42,215 bases of DNA from Candidatus Margulisiibacteriota bacterium (GCA_003242895.1 QKMY01000005.1:1-42215), one strand, 5' to 3'; positions 7,723 to 17,155 are shown, numbered from the stretch's first letter. Notes: generated from the sequence alone by a model not told the origin. Made by a program: numbers and translations.

Positions 7723-10230
7723 TTGCAAGTTATAACAAAAACTATTTGCCGGATAATGATTACGGTACTCCTAGGTTTTAGCGTTGCCAGTCCAGGTATT
7801 GCCCAAGAGAAAATCAGGAACAATTATGCCTCTCCCTCAAAAAAAGCCCATCCATTACCTGCAACGCGTTGGGTAGCGGTGGGATATTCCGATCTACTTG
7901 ATAAGAATAAGATAATCAGAACCGGGCAGCCGCTGCGCTCAGCCTTAAGCGATCCCGCCCTGCGCGGCGCAGTTCAGCCATTTGTTGATCGATATTCGTA
8001 TCTTTTACCCTACGCAGTTGAGATGTTAAATGGCCCTAACCCATCCTATCATAAGGATATAACAGCTGATTACCCGATTGGAACGAGTCAGCCGGCATGG
8101 GTAGCCATCGTGCGCGAAGGAACAATCGTCGTAATGACCGACCATTCAGGGAGTGCACAAGTCTTTCTCCCGGCAGAGAGCGCACATTCTGCGTATGTAC
8201 AGCACTACCCGGTTATCCGGCACGCTCTCTCGACACTCCTGCCCACGGATGGATCAGCATTAGCTGTCGAAGTGTACGCCTATAAGCATAGCTACCGAAA
8301 TTCAGAATTTCAGCTTAATCCCCAGCCTTATCGCTTTCGTTCGGCGAGTTTTCCTCGACCGGCAGGAACTATACCGCTCGATCTGGCAGGGCTGGAAACT
8401 TTTTTTACTCGCGGAGGGCAGCTGGAATGCGCTGAGATTTCAAGACAAAAGGGACTGATCCTCTATGCAAAAGAAGCTTCGAAACAGACTCTATCCGGAC
8501 AAAAAATTGCTCTTTCCGATTTCGCTGTTGCGTACCGGGCAGTTTTTCATGCGGGTGACAACCAGGCGTTCATTAGTCTGGACCCGCACAAAGACATTAC
8601 CAAGACTACGGTTAATTTCGGCGGACTGCTTGAGGATACCCGGATCGGCTCTGTAGTACTGGAAGCGGATAAACGTTTCAAGACCATTTCCAGTGGAATT
8701 GATCCGACGACCTACCAGGATATGCGACAGTATACGCGACGTTTTGTTCCGGGATTTTTGTCGGTTTCCGAAAGGGAGTTTGTTACCGACTATGAAGACA
8801 ATTCCAGTAACTGGATAAAAACGCGGTTCTGGTTCTACCCTGATTCGATCGATATGATAACTGATGCAGCTAATCATTTTGTCAAGATTAATAGCCCCCA
8901 ATTCACAGCTGATGCAGAGCGAAGCAGCGATGATTTTTCTTCCAATGCAGAGTATCAGAGAAAAAAGAAACAGGCGCTTCTGCCAAGCATTCGAAAGAAT
9001 ATCGATCATTTGAACCAGCATTACGCTGAGTATGCCAAAGCATATCAGGATATCAACGAACTTTCGAATGTTGGCCGGCTAATGGGAATATGCAGTTGGC
9101 TCAGTAAGGCCAAGGCACCTTGGCTGGACCTTGCTGAGCTGTTGTCAGTCGAACTGCCGCCCTGTCAGACGGAACGGGAACGAACACAGATGATAACCGT
9201 TTCCTACCTGGCAACAAACAACGCGGCAATAAACGAAGAGACAGTCAATGAGAAGGTAAAGGTCAGCTTTTTAAGTCCTCTGCTCGACCAGCCAGTGAAA
9301 GCATGTTTTGGCAATCAGGATAACCTGGCTGAGTTTCTGGCGAGAAAAAGCAACAAACCAGCGACTACAATGGATTTTTACAAAAAAGAATCCCGGAAAT
9401 TATTTAATGCTCCCATTACAGCACGAGAATTGATTTCTTCAAAACATGATCTTGAAATGTTTGCGGTTTATAACGCCGGCCGGATTGATAAAGGTCCGGT
9501 ATATATCGCTGACAAAGAAATTATCGAAAAAGAGAAAAAAACACTGGATACAATATTTGCTACTCTCAACACAATAAAAAAGCAAATCGATTCGCCGGAT
9601 GTCACAAGTAAAAACTTGTTAATCGAGAAATACAAGGAGCTGGTTAATCTCTACAATTCAAAGGGAGAAGCGCTCACAAAAAAAATCGAGAACTATAACG
9701 CCCTGGTCGGTAACTCAAGACATAAATTATTCGTCGAAATTAGTGGCGGCATCAATTTGGAACCTAAATATTTCGCAATAAAAAAATCAACGGATGCTAA
9801 TGAATTCCGTCATTTAAAACACGTCAAAGACAACAATTGGACGCAGTTCGCTAATTCTGGAAAGTGGATTAGGAGTCGGGTCGACAGTCCTAGAGGACCA
9901 AGAGCTCAGACTCCTCCGCAAAAAAAACAATCTGCCTTTGATTCTATTCCAGGATTATCATTCCTTCGTTCTCTCAGAAACGAAAAACCTATCGCCAGCA
10001 AAAATAAACCTCAAGATAATTATTCGATTACCAGAAATGCCCAGACTCAGTCCTGGAGTGATTCATACTCGGAGCAGGCTTCCGTAAGCCGCACCAGGAG
10101 CTTTGACGGAACAAGGAAAACATTGAAGATCACCGATTATCACAATGGCAAAGTCGCATCAGAGATCAAAGGTGAAATGGTCAATAACAACAAAATTGTC
10201 TTCACGAAAATTCCGGACAAAGACAACTAA
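7723..10230 (+). CDS. large secreted protein of unknown function
   Basis: I do not recognise this 835-residue protein. The N-terminus is a signal peptide: basic residues, a hydrophobic run (IMITVLLGFSVASPG) and a likely cleavage after GIA before QEK. The body is a mixed alpha/beta globular region to about residue 570, then a coiled-coil stretch around 600-670 rich in Lys and Glu (such as KKQIDSPD and YKELVNLYNSKGEAL). A Ser/Pro/Gln-rich low-complexity segment occupies about 725-790 and a short terminal domain follows. The start is a TTG nine bases after AAGGAG; a later ATG would cut into the signal peptide. It ends 13 bases from the convergent PycTM gene. An extracytoplasmic or cell-surface role is the only inference supported. 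Confidence 0.6.
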   Translation: MQVITKTICRIMITVLLGFSVASPGIAQEKIRNNYASPSKKAHPLPATRWVAVGYSDLLDKNKIIRTGQPLRSALSDPALRGAVQPFVDRYSYLLPYAVEMLNGPNPSYHKDITADYPIGTSQPAWVAIVREGTIVVMTDHSGSAQVFLPAESAHSAYVQHYPVIRHALSTLLPTDGSALAVEVYAYKHSYRNSEFQLNPQPYRFRSASFPRPAGTIPLDLAGLETFFTRGGQLECAEISRQKGLILYAKEASKQTLSGQKIALSDFAVAYRAVFHAGDNQAFISLDPHKDITKTTVNFGGLLEDTRIGSVVLEADKRFKTISSGIDPTTYQDMRQYTRRFVPGFLSVSEREFVTDYEDNSSNWIKTRFWFYPDSIDMITDAANHFVKINSPQFTADAERSSDDFSSNAEYQRKKKQALLPSIRKNIDHLNQHYAEYAKAYQDINELSNVGRLMGICSWLSKAKAPWLDLAELLSVELPPCQTERERTQMITVSYLATNNAAINEETVNEKVKVSFLSPLLDQPVKACFGNQDNLAEFLARKSNKPATTMDFYKKESRKLFNAPITARELISSKHDLEMFAVYNAGRIDKGPVYIADKEIIEKEKKTLDTIFATLNTIKKQIDSPDVTSKNLLIEKYKELVNLYNSKGEALTKKIENYNALVGNSRHKLFVEISGGINLEPKYFAIKKSTDANEFRHLKHVKDNNWTQFANSGKWIRSRVDSPRGPRAQTPPQKKQSAFDSIPGLSFLRSLRNEKPIASKNKPQDNYSITRNAQTQSWSDSYSEQASVSRTRSFDGTRKTLKITDYHNGKVASEIKGEMVNNNKIVFTKIPDKDN

Positions 10231-10243
10231 TAGAAAACGTCAA

Positions 10244-10801
10244 TTACCTGCCAAGAAACCCGGCATGTGAACATAAGATCGAGATAAGGCCTATATACAC
10301 GACCATAAGAATGAGTGAAAGATAAAAGAAATTTACAGCAACACGCAAATTGGCAGTTTTGCGGGACAATATCCTGGACACCTCATAAAGCTGATCGAGG
10401 ATTTCGTTAAACATTCGATCTTCATTAATATCATCGTATTGGGTAACAAAATCAGCCTTCTTCATTCTTGCAATATGTTCAAAATAAAATACCGAATGGT
10501 CTTGGTGAGAAAAATGTTTTGATAGCCGTGGTTTGATGATCTTAAACAACATATAATATAGTTGTACCAGGAGAACAATAACCAGAGTTGCTCCGACAAT
10601 GAAAGTCACAACAGATAAAAAAGTTCCTGTTGAATGCTTGAACGTAAACGGATTAACATAGGTAACATTTGAGGAAAAGTCGATAAGCGCTTTGATAACA
10701 AAGCTATAGACAAGCAATATTATGCTGGCCTTCTGGTCAGTAAACTTAATTAAGTCCTGCACGTTCTTAAAATCTTCTAAAATAAAATTGATTTTGTTCA
10801 T
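10244..10801 (-). CDS. PycTM (DUF5706) membrane protein, Pycsar-effector-like
   Basis: A 185-residue membrane protein. The N-terminal helix carries LIKFTDQKASIILLVYSF, the hallmark of the PycTM/DUF5706 family, whose members start with a (F/A)(A/T)D-x-KA motif entering the first membrane helix. Further membrane segments lie at about residues 60-88 and 155-178, with a charged cytosolic loop between. Family knowledge: PycTM proteins are effectors of Pycsar anti-phage systems that damage the membrane when a PycC cyclase makes cCMP or cUMP. No cyclase gene is adjacent here. GAGAGGG lies seven bases before the ATG. It may be an orphan effector, an effector that answers a distant cyclase, or a house-keeping relative. 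Confidence 0.68.
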   Translation of the reverse strand: MNKINFILEDFKNVQDLIKFTDQKASIILLVYSFVIKALIDFSSNVTYVNPFTFKHSTGTFLSVVTFIVGATLVIVLLVQLYYMLFKIIKPRLSKHFSHQDHSVFYFEHIARMKKADFVTQYDDINEDRMFNEILDQLYEVSRILSRKTANLRVAVNFFYLSLILMVVYIGLISILCSHAGFLGR

Positions 10802-10933
10802 AATTACCCTCTCAGGTCTTGTGATAATGTATCATTATAATCATAAAAAAAATTAACGGTCAACGTTCAAACCAGCGATGGTTATGTTTATCGATTATAT
10901 TTGATGAATGAGCGTACCTGCGGAATCAGTGGA

Positions 10934-11320
10934 CTATGAACTCTCAAGGTAGGAGATAGTCTCTATTTCGATTTTTGCTCCCATTGGCAAGGCCGCCACC
11001 TGATAGGCCGCCCTGGCCGGAAAATCTTGTGTAAAGTACTGCGTATAGATCTCATTCACTGTTTTAAAATCACTAATATCCGAGAGGAGTACCGTAACCT
11101 TAACAACATGCTCAAAATCCATTTCAGCTGCGCTAAGGATTGCCTTGATATTAGCAAAAACCTGCCGCGTTTGTTCTTCAATCGTGGTCCCTTTGATCGT
11201 CATTGTTTGCGGATCAAGAGGTATTTGACCTGAAATGTAGAGGAATGGCCCGGCTTTAACTGCTTGAGAGTAAGGGCCTATTGCCTTAGGCGCCGCATCG
11301 GTTGATATGATTTTTTTCAT
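10934..11320 (-). CDS. ridA: RidA family enamine/imine deaminase
   Basis: A 128-residue RidA (YjgF/YER057c/UK114) protein. Typical features are AIGPYSQAV near the N-terminus, LYISGQIPLDP, EEQTRQVFANIKAIL and the C-terminal FPARAAYQVAALP, whose Arg binds the substrate carboxylate, followed by the invariant EIE. Family knowledge: RidA trimers hydrolyse reactive enamines and imines such as 2-aminoacrylate made by PLP enzymes, preventing damage to other PLP enzymes. The start at 11320 has GGAAGTG seven bases upstream; a longer frame to 11416 lacks support. It is monocistronic or in a loose run with the methyltransferase at 11438. PLP enzymes for biotin synthesis lie nearby. Confidence 0.92.
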   Translation of the reverse strand: MKKIISTDAAPKAIGPYSQAVKAGPFLYISGQIPLDPQTMTIKGTTIEEQTRQVFANIKAILSAAEMDFEHVVKVTVLLSDISDFKTVNEIYTQYFTQDFPARAAYQVAALPMGAKIEIETISYLESS

Positions 11321-11437
11321 ATTACACTTCCTTTTTTGCTCAGTTACATTATAAGAAGGTTTTTGGTTTTCGACCACACTCAGGTTTCTTTGCAATTTTG
11401 CGCCTGCCCTTTGCACACCCGGCGTTCAAATACGTCA

Positions 11438-12610
11438 CTATAAACCGTTATCCTTTTCCAATTTTTCTTCTTTTAAAGCCTTTTGTATTTCATTAAGCAG
11501 GCTTCCAAAGCGAGACCATTGAGAGTCAGCATCAGCTAATTTGCATCCAAGCATAAGCATTTTTATGATTTCCAGCGGATTTACATTCAGCGAGTCAAAA
11601 TATTTTGACGTCAACTCAAGTCCTTTTCCATAGTCCTTTTGGGCTACCATTAAAAGAGCATAGTCTTTTATTGCCTCAAGATACATTTTTTGCATACCGC
11701 GTTCCAACCCGATTTCAGTAGTGATTACCGCTTCGGCAAAATGTTTTTTAGCAGAATCTCCTTCCACGGCATTTATCCTGAATCGATTTTTATACACGTT
11801 CAAAAACTTAACTATTTCTTTATAATCTTCCCCCTCTTTATCGAAGTCGATAGCTTCCTTGCGAAACACAGTTCCTTTCCTCAAAACGAAGCAGATACAA
11901 TTTTGAATACCGTCAGCAATAATATCAAATCCCGCTAATCGAAAAAGGATAGTTATCGTTCTATAGGAAAAGTTATACAGATGGGCATTTTGAAAGAAAT
12001 TATATTCAAGGTCACCATAAGGTTGTCTGATATCAGGAACCTCAATATACACCACTCCGTTTTCGCTCAGCATATCCCTTACTAACCCAAGTGATTGCAA
12101 GGGATCTTCGAAGTGTTCCAGTACATGATCAAGAATTATCAGGTCAAACTTTACGGTGCTGCGAGGATAATCCTCAACCATTCCGCAAAAAACTTCAAAA
12201 CCGTAATTTTCTGAGGCACTCTGCGCAAGGTTACTTGCAGGCTCAATTCCGAATACAGAAATATCGTTCCTGAGATTTTTTATTTCGCTGAGCAGCACAC
12301 CATTTGCGCACCCGATTTCGAGTACCTTCCCATTCTCAGGTACATAATTAATGAAAACCTGGGCTTTTGCTCTTTTTCCAGCCCGGTATTCGACGCTATC
12401 AATATCAACTAGGGTGTATTGTTCCCGATACTGCTTATCGTAATAACTTTTTAAAGATTCCTTTGTTTGTCTGGGATTAATAAAAACCAGCCCGCACATT
12501 TTACATATTACATTCGTAACTTTGATATCATACCGCGACGTACCGCATAGCCGTTCATGGCTATCACTGCCACATAGCATGCATGGAACTCTCTGGTCCA
12601 TAGGAGACAT
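11438..12610 (-). CDS. zinc-ribbon class I SAM methyltransferase
   Basis: A 390-residue protein. The N-terminus has two CxxC knuckles (CMLCGS and CKMCGL), a small zinc ribbon seen ahead of Methyltransf_23-type domains that often act on sugars or small molecules. The Rossmann domain follows, with motif I VLEIGCANGVLL (about residue 95), FGIEPA on strand 2, LIILDHVLEHFEDP as motif IV and a GVVYIEVPD strand. The last 150 residues are helical with no recognised motif. AAGGG precedes the first ATG by only three bases, so the next Met (residue 4) may be the real start. The substrate is unknown. Confidence 0.75.
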   Translation of the reverse strand: MSPMDQRVPCMLCGSDSHERLCGTSRYDIKVTNVICKMCGLVFINPRQTKESLKSYYDKQYREQYTLVDIDSVEYRAGKRAKAQVFINYVPENGKVLEIGCANGVLLSEIKNLRNDISVFGIEPASNLAQSASENYGFEVFCGMVEDYPRSTVKFDLIILDHVLEHFEDPLQSLGLVRDMLSENGVVYIEVPDIRQPYGDLEYNFFQNAHLYNFSYRTITILFRLAGFDIIADGIQNCICFVLRKGTVFRKEAIDFDKEGEDYKEIVKFLNVYKNRFRINAVEGDSAKKHFAEAVITTEIGLERGMQKMYLEAIKDYALLMVAQKDYGKGLELTSKYFDSLNVNPLEIIKMLMLGCKLADADSQWSRFGSLLNEIQKALKEEKLEKDNGL

Positions 12611-12632
12611 TACCCTTCTTGCTGATTTTCAT

Positions 12633-12661
12633 ATTATTCGGTATAACAGGTGAACCTTCAA
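12633..12661 (-). promoter_or_regulatory. promoter of the zinc-ribbon methyltransferase gene
   Basis: On the minus strand TTGAAG (12661-12656) is followed by 17 bases and AATAAT (12638-12633). Transcription would start about 15 bases before the coding region. The two boxes match consensus at most positions. Confidence 0.45.
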
Positions 12662-12728
12662 AAAAGTTATTCACTGCAACACAAACTTTATGCAGGCTAA
12701 CTGACCTTATTATACTTGAATATGTCGG

Positions 12729-14078
12729 CTAAATCCCGGTAACTTTAATAATAGACTGCTTCAAGTTTTCAAGAAGATCAGCTATTTCCTCTTCAGCAAT
12801 ACTTAATGGAGGTACGAGAACTATAACATTCCCGAGCGGGCGTAACAGGAACCCTTTATCAAGCATATCTTTGCAAACACTAATTCCAGTCCTCTCGTTC
12901 CACCCATAGGCTTGTTTGCTACGTTTATCAAGGACCAGTTCTATCCCCACCATTAATCCCTGCTGACGGATATCCCCGACATGACACAAATCACGAAAAG
13001 GAACTAACAAAGAAGTAAGCAATGCAATTTTGTTTTGAAGTTTCTCGATAACCCGATCTTTCTCAAAGAGATCCAGGCTAGCTAGGGCCGCACTGCACGC
13101 CAGCTGATTTCCGGTATACGAATGCCCGTGAAAGAAAGTCTTCTTCTCATTATACTCACCTAAAAATGCCTGATAAACAGCCTCCGTGGTTAGGGTCGCA
13201 GCCAACGGCAAATAACCACCGGTCAATCCCTTGGCAACACACATGATATCAGGAGAGACACCTTCATGCTCACAGGAAAACATTTTTCCTGTACGGCCAA
13301 ACCCGGTAGCCACTTCATCGACAATAAGTAAGATTCCATATTCACGGCACAGTGTTTCGACTTGTTTAAGGAATCCTGGAGGAGACGTAATCATCCCGGA
13401 AGCGCCTTGAATACGGGGTTCGATAATGAGACCGGCAATCTCCTCGTGATGTTCCTTCATGATGGTTTCCAGCTTATAAAAGCAAGTATTGCTGCATCGG
13501 CTTTCAGAGCTGTCGCAGCGATAACAATACGGATAAGGGGCCTCATAGGTTTCGAATAATAGCTGTTTATATGTTTCATGAAAATCGTCCATGCCCCCTA
13601 CACTGACCGAGCCTATAGTGTCTCCATGATAAGCGTTTTTGAAGGAAATGAATTTTGTTTTGTTTCTTTGGGGAGTAGCGATCTGCTGCCAATATTGGAA
13701 GGCTATTTTAAGTGCGATCTCGACTGACGTAGAACCGCTATCGGAATAAAAAACTTTCACAAGGTCCCCAGGAACAATCGCAACAAGCTTTTCTGCCAGA
13801 AGGATTGAGGGAACATTGGCAAATCCCAGCAACGTCGAATGGCTGACGGTTTGGACTTGCCTGATAATTGCCTCATTTATTTCTACGCGGTTATGGCCGT
13901 GAATATTTACCCACAAGGAAGAAATCGCATCCAGATATTTTTTCCCGTTAACATCAAATAAATAGTTTCCCATTCCCTGTGCCATTATAATTGGTTCTTG
14001 TGCCAACCAGTCTTGCATTTGGGTAAAAGGATGCCAGAGGTACTGTTTATCAAGTGCTTCTAATTGTTTATAGTCCAT
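12729..14078 (-). CDS. bioA: adenosylmethionine-8-amino-7-oxononanoate aminotransferase
   Basis: A 449-residue PLP aminotransferase that makes 7,8-diaminopelargonate from KAPA, using SAM as amino donor. Class III motifs are clear: the start KQYLWHPFTQM typical of BioA, the phosphate-binding SGSTSVE, IVDEVATGFGRTGKMF with the PLP-contacting Asp254, and the Schiff-base Lys283 in VAKGLTGGYLPLAAT. A short Cys-rich insertion (CYRCDSSESRCSNTC, about residues 185-199) is present, as in BioA of several anaerobic lineages. It is the last gene of the bioB-F-D-A operon and overlaps bioD by 11 bases. Length is normal for the family. Confidence 0.95.
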   Translation of the reverse strand: MDYKQLEALDKQYLWHPFTQMQDWLAQEPIIMAQGMGNYLFDVNGKKYLDAISSLWVNIHGHNRVEINEAIIRQVQTVSHSTLLGFANVPSILLAEKLVAIVPGDLVKVFYSDSGSTSVEIALKIAFQYWQQIATPQRNKTKFISFKNAYHGDTIGSVSVGGMDDFHETYKQLLFETYEAPYPYCYRCDSSESRCSNTCFYKLETIMKEHHEEIAGLIIEPRIQGASGMITSPPGFLKQVETLCREYGILLIVDEVATGFGRTGKMFSCEHEGVSPDIMCVAKGLTGGYLPLAATLTTEAVYQAFLGEYNEKKTFFHGHSYTGNQLACSAALASLDLFEKDRVIEKLQNKIALLTSLLVPFRDLCHVGDIRQQGLMVGIELVLDKRSKQAYGWNERTGISVCKDMLDKGFLLRPLGNVIVLVPPLSIAEEEIADLLENLKQSIIKVTGI

Positions 14079-14769
14079 AGGGTTTACACGTCTCGAAAAG
14101 TTTCCTTGTATTGATTTCTTTATCTAACAAGTTAGCCAGTTGATCGTAACTTTTTTGATACGCTTTATTATAACTTATTTTAGCGATGACAGGAACCTTC
14201 GCCAGCCGATTTATCAACTGATAACTGCTATCCGTTGTCATATCGTCATCAAGACATAAGTTATAAATAATACCCGTAACCTCGATGCCGCGCTGTTGTA
14301 GTAAGGTCGTCGTCATAAGGGTGTGGTTTATCGTACCCAATCGGGCAGGTGAAACCACGATAGTCTGCAATCCAAGGTCCGCAATAAGATCAAGTACCAG
14401 ATAATTCTCGGCAAGCGGTACCATAATACCTCCGACTCCTTCAATGATGCTGATATCATGGGATTGAATAATACGCTTAATTCGGGAAAGCAAATCGGGG
14501 ATATCTATTGTTTCATTCTGGAGTTCTGCAGAACTCATTGGAGCCAGCGGATATTTAAGAAGGACGGGATTGATTACGCCCATAAGGTCAGTGGACCTTG
14601 ATGCCTCTTGCAACCGGATAGCATCAGAAGAAATTGATTCACCGGTAGCTACAGGCTTACAACATCCGACATTAAGCCCCAGCTTACAGAATGCCCGGCA
14701 TAATCCTGCCCCGACCAATGTCTTTCCAACTTCCGTATCCGTAGCTGTAATAAAAAAAGCTTTCCCCAT
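14068..14769 (-). CDS. bioD: ATP-dependent dethiobiotin synthetase
   Basis: A 233-residue BioD, which closes the ureido ring of diaminopelargonate with CO2 and ATP. The P-loop is TATDTEVGKT near the N-terminus, followed by CKPVATG, and the core IEGVGGIMVPL strand that shapes the active site. AAGGAG stands seven bases before the ATG, overlapping the end region of bioF (12-base gap). The 3' end overlaps bioA by 11 bases, which suggests coupled translation. Confidence 0.94.
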   Translation of the reverse strand: MGKAFFITATDTEVGKTLVGAGLCRAFCKLGLNVGCCKPVATGESISSDAIRLQEASRSTDLMGVINPVLLKYPLAPMSSAELQNETIDIPDLLSRIKRIIQSHDISIIEGVGGIMVPLAENYLVLDLIADLGLQTIVVSPARLGTINHTLMTTTLLQQRGIEVTGIIYNLCLDDDMTTDSSYQLINRLAKVPVIAKISYNKAYQKSYDQLANLLDKEINTRKLFETCKPYGL

Positions 14770-14781
14770 TTCAAATCTCCT

Positions 14782-15960
14782 TTATTGCACTGATGCGATA
14801 GTATATTTTTTGCAAACAGTTACAAGCGTTTTCGCCAGGAATTCTATCTCTTCGCAGGTATGTGCTGCATTGATAGCGATTCTAATTCTCGCAGTATTCG
14901 GCGGTACCGTAGGTTCACGAATGGCCAGCGCAAGAATATGATTTTCTTTTAAACACTCAGCAAACGCTAGTGCCTTCCCGGTATCCCCGATAACCAAAGG
15001 AAATATAGCACTCTCTGAATGAGAAACCGGGATATCGAGTGCTTTAATTAATTTCCTGAAAAATTTAAGTTTCTTATGATACTGGTCAATGTACAAAGCA
15101 TTGGCAAATAAAAATTCTATATTCGCAGCTATTGCACCACATAATGCCGGAGCAATTCCGGTTGTATAGATAAACGGTCTGGCAGTAGAAACCATATAAT
15201 CAATCAGTTCCTGTGACGAGCAGATAAACCCGCCCTGAACGCCAAGTGCTTTGGAACAGGTTCCCATGATTATGGGACTTCCCTCTGTAGAAGCATAATA
15301 CTCTTCGATCCCCTTCCCCGTTTTCCCGAGCACTCCGGTAGAATGGGCCTCATCGATAATCAGTCGGGCTTTATGTTTTTCGCAAACTGAAATTAGCTCA
15401 GGCAATGGGGCAATATCCCCATCCATGCTGAATACAGCTTCGGTAGCAACATAGAGATTGTCATACCGGCCCCGGTATTTTGTAAGAATACGGTCTAAAT
15501 CTGCCGGGGAATTATGCTCAAAAACAAGCAGCCTAGCGGCAGAGAGTTTGACTGCATCAACGATACTGGCATGCGCCAGCCGGTCGATGACAATCGCATC
15601 TTTGGGGGTAGTTATTGCAGTAAAAAGTGCCAGGTTCGCCATATACCCGGTCGGGAACAATAAAGCAGCCTCACGCTTCTTCAACCGGGCAAGCAATCTT
15701 TCGGTAGCCACATGAAGCGAGGTTGTCCCACAGATAAGCCTGGAAGCAGTTGCCCCGGCCCCGAAATCATCAAGGGCTTGCTTTGCTGCCTCAAGCGCGC
15801 CTTTATGCCCGGAAAGGCCCAGATAATCATTTGAACAAAAATTAAGATAGGCAACACCGTCTATCTCAATAGCATTTAATTTTTTTTTAACTATTTCTTT
15901 GGTTGTTCTGAGAAGATTGGCTTGCTTTAGCAAGGCAAGCCGGCTATGGATCTCTTCCAT
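14782..15960 (-). CDS. bioF: 8-amino-7-oxononanoate synthase (KAPA synthase)
   Basis: A 392-residue alpha-oxoamine synthase condensing pimeloyl thioester and alanine. Family motifs are NFCSNDYLGLSGH, GAGATASRLICGT, IIDEAHSTGVLG with the PLP-contacting Asp and His, and the Schiff-base Lys237 in MGTCSKALG. Its ATG shares one base with the stop of bioB (TAATG at 15958-15962), and AGAGGT inside bioB serves as ribosome binding site. Downstream it is followed by bioD. Close relatives (2-amino-3-ketobutyrate CoA ligase) share the fold, but the operon settles the assignment. Confidence 0.94.
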   Translation of the reverse strand: MEEIHSRLALLKQANLLRTTKEIVKKKLNAIEIDGVAYLNFCSNDYLGLSGHKGALEAAKQALDDFGAGATASRLICGTTSLHVATERLLARLKKREAALLFPTGYMANLALFTAITTPKDAIVIDRLAHASIVDAVKLSAARLLVFEHNSPADLDRILTKYRGRYDNLYVATEAVFSMDGDIAPLPELISVCEKHKARLIIDEAHSTGVLGKTGKGIEEYYASTEGSPIIMGTCSKALGVQGGFICSSQELIDYMVSTARPFIYTTGIAPALCGAIAANIEFLFANALYIDQYHKKLKFFRKLIKALDIPVSHSESAIFPLVIGDTGKALAFAECLKENHILALAIREPTVPPNTARIRIAINAAHTCEEIEFLAKTLVTVCKKYTIASVQ

Positions 15961-16931
15961 TAAGAAACCTCTAGTCCGAGATTACAGATCATTTCCAGAT
16001 CTTTTTGAGCCGGTCGGCCCTGAGTCGTAAGATAATTTCCCAGCAAGATCACATTCGCGCCCGAAACCAGCACAAATGACTGGAGATCTCCCATACGGGA
16101 TTCCCGGCCTCCAAGAACACCGACATCTATTCGGGGAAAAACAAACCGATAGGCAGCAATAAGTTTGAGTGCTTCAAGCGGCTTGAGCGAAGGCGCATCA
16201 GCAGCTTTCGTTCCCGGGATCGGATGAAGAATATTGATGGGAACAGAATCGACATTCAGTTCCCTGAGTGTGAACGCCAGCTCAATCCGTTGAAAAGAGG
16301 TCTCTCCCAATCCAAAGATTCCGCCACTGCATACTTCAAGGCCAATTTCTTTTGCATCCTTAACTGTTTGAACCCGATCTTCGTACTCATGAGTTGTACA
16401 AATCGCGGGAAAGAAACTGCGGGCAGTTTCAAGATTATGATGAAACCGTTTTAAACCGGCAGCCTTGAGTGCTAGAAGCTGTGCCTTTGTTAGAATCCCG
16501 AGAGAAGCACAGGATTTTAATGAGACATTTTCAGTGACGCCCTTAATCCCATTGGTGATAGCGTCAAAATCGTTTTTATCTGCGGCTCCGCGACCGCTCG
16601 TAACAACGGAAAAACACGTAGCTCCATGCTTCGCAGCTCTCTCCGCCTCGGAAATAATCTCCGATTGAGAGACTAGAGGGAATTCAGCAACATCAGTATT
16701 GAAATGCGCAGACTGGGCGCAGAAGCTGCAATTCTCCGAGCACGAGCCGGATTTAGCATTGACCAGAGAACACAGCTTAACTTTATTACCGAAAAAATGA
16801 GATTTGATTTTATTGGCTGCCGAAGTAAGCAGAAACACCTCTGCGTCAGAACAGTTGATAAGTAATTCAGCCTCTTCCAGTGAAATCTGATAGCCATTTA
16901 TTACTTTATCAGCCAATGATAAGAAATCCAT
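15960..16931 (-). CDS. bioB: biotin synthase (radical SAM)
   Basis: A 323-residue BioB that inserts sulfur into dethiobiotin. The radical SAM cluster motif is C64-x3-C68-x2-C71 in SCSENCSFCAQS; VVTSGRGA, the Cys in LKSCASLGIL, HHNLETA, CSGGIFGLGE and NILHPIPGT are all family signatures, including the Cys ligands expected for the [2Fe-2S] cluster that donates sulfur. It is the first gene of bioB-F-D-A. AGAGGA lies eight bases before the ATG and a promoter is visible at 16968-16997. Confidence 0.96.
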   Translation of the reverse strand: MDFLSLADKVINGYQISLEEAELLINCSDAEVFLLTSAANKIKSHFFGNKVKLCSLVNAKSGSCSENCSFCAQSAHFNTDVAEFPLVSQSEIISEAERAAKHGATCFSVVTSGRGAADKNDFDAITNGIKGVTENVSLKSCASLGILTKAQLLALKAAGLKRFHHNLETARSFFPAICTTHEYEDRVQTVKDAKEIGLEVCSGGIFGLGETSFQRIELAFTLRELNVDSVPINILHPIPGTKAADAPSLKPLEALKLIAAYRFVFPRIDVGVLGGRESRMGDLQSFVLVSGANVILLGNYLTTQGRPAQKDLEMICNLGLEVS

Positions 16932-16967
16932 TACGAGGTCCTCTCTAGCGTTTCTTTTTGAGAGATA

Positions 16968-16997
16968 ATTGTATCATGTCTATATTCTTAGAGTAAA
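16968..16997 (-). promoter_or_regulatory. promoter of the bioBFDA operon
   Basis: On the minus strand TTTACT (16997-16992), then 18 bases, then TGATACAAT, an extended -10 (TG-n-TACAAT; hexamer 16973-16968). The leader would be about 30 bases. I find no recognisable BirA, BioQ or BioR operator overlapping it. Confidence 0.5.
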
Positions 16998-17016
16998 TAA
17001 GCTTTGCTTCTTTAGC

Positions 17017-17035
17017 CAGGGCTATCGCATACTAA
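17017..17035 (+). repeat. 19-bp intergenic repeat, copy 1
   Basis: CAGGGCTATCGCATACTAA is identical to 38307-38325, in the same orientation. Both copies are intergenic, one upstream of bioB and one upstream of the phosphofructokinase gene. The 21-kb separation makes a chance exact match of this length unlikely. Confidence 0.65.
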
Positions 17036-17155
17036 TTGAAACAAATGGAATTAACCCGCCCAACAGCATAAATGAGCTATTATTCTCTGTTGTCCCTCCC
17101 AGGAAGGGAGTGGAAATATCTATAGAAACCTGATAAATATTACAAAAAGAAAAAG

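Noticed and set aside
8491-9021. A 176-codon minus-strand frame inside the large secreted protein
   Set aside because: It is fully antisense to a gene with a signal peptide and good start, and its own start has no ribosome binding site; treated as a shadow.
10799-10933. A Pycsar cyclase partner for the PycTM gene
   Set aside because: The 132-base gap to ridA cannot hold one, and no class III nucleotidyl cyclase motif appears among the neighbours.
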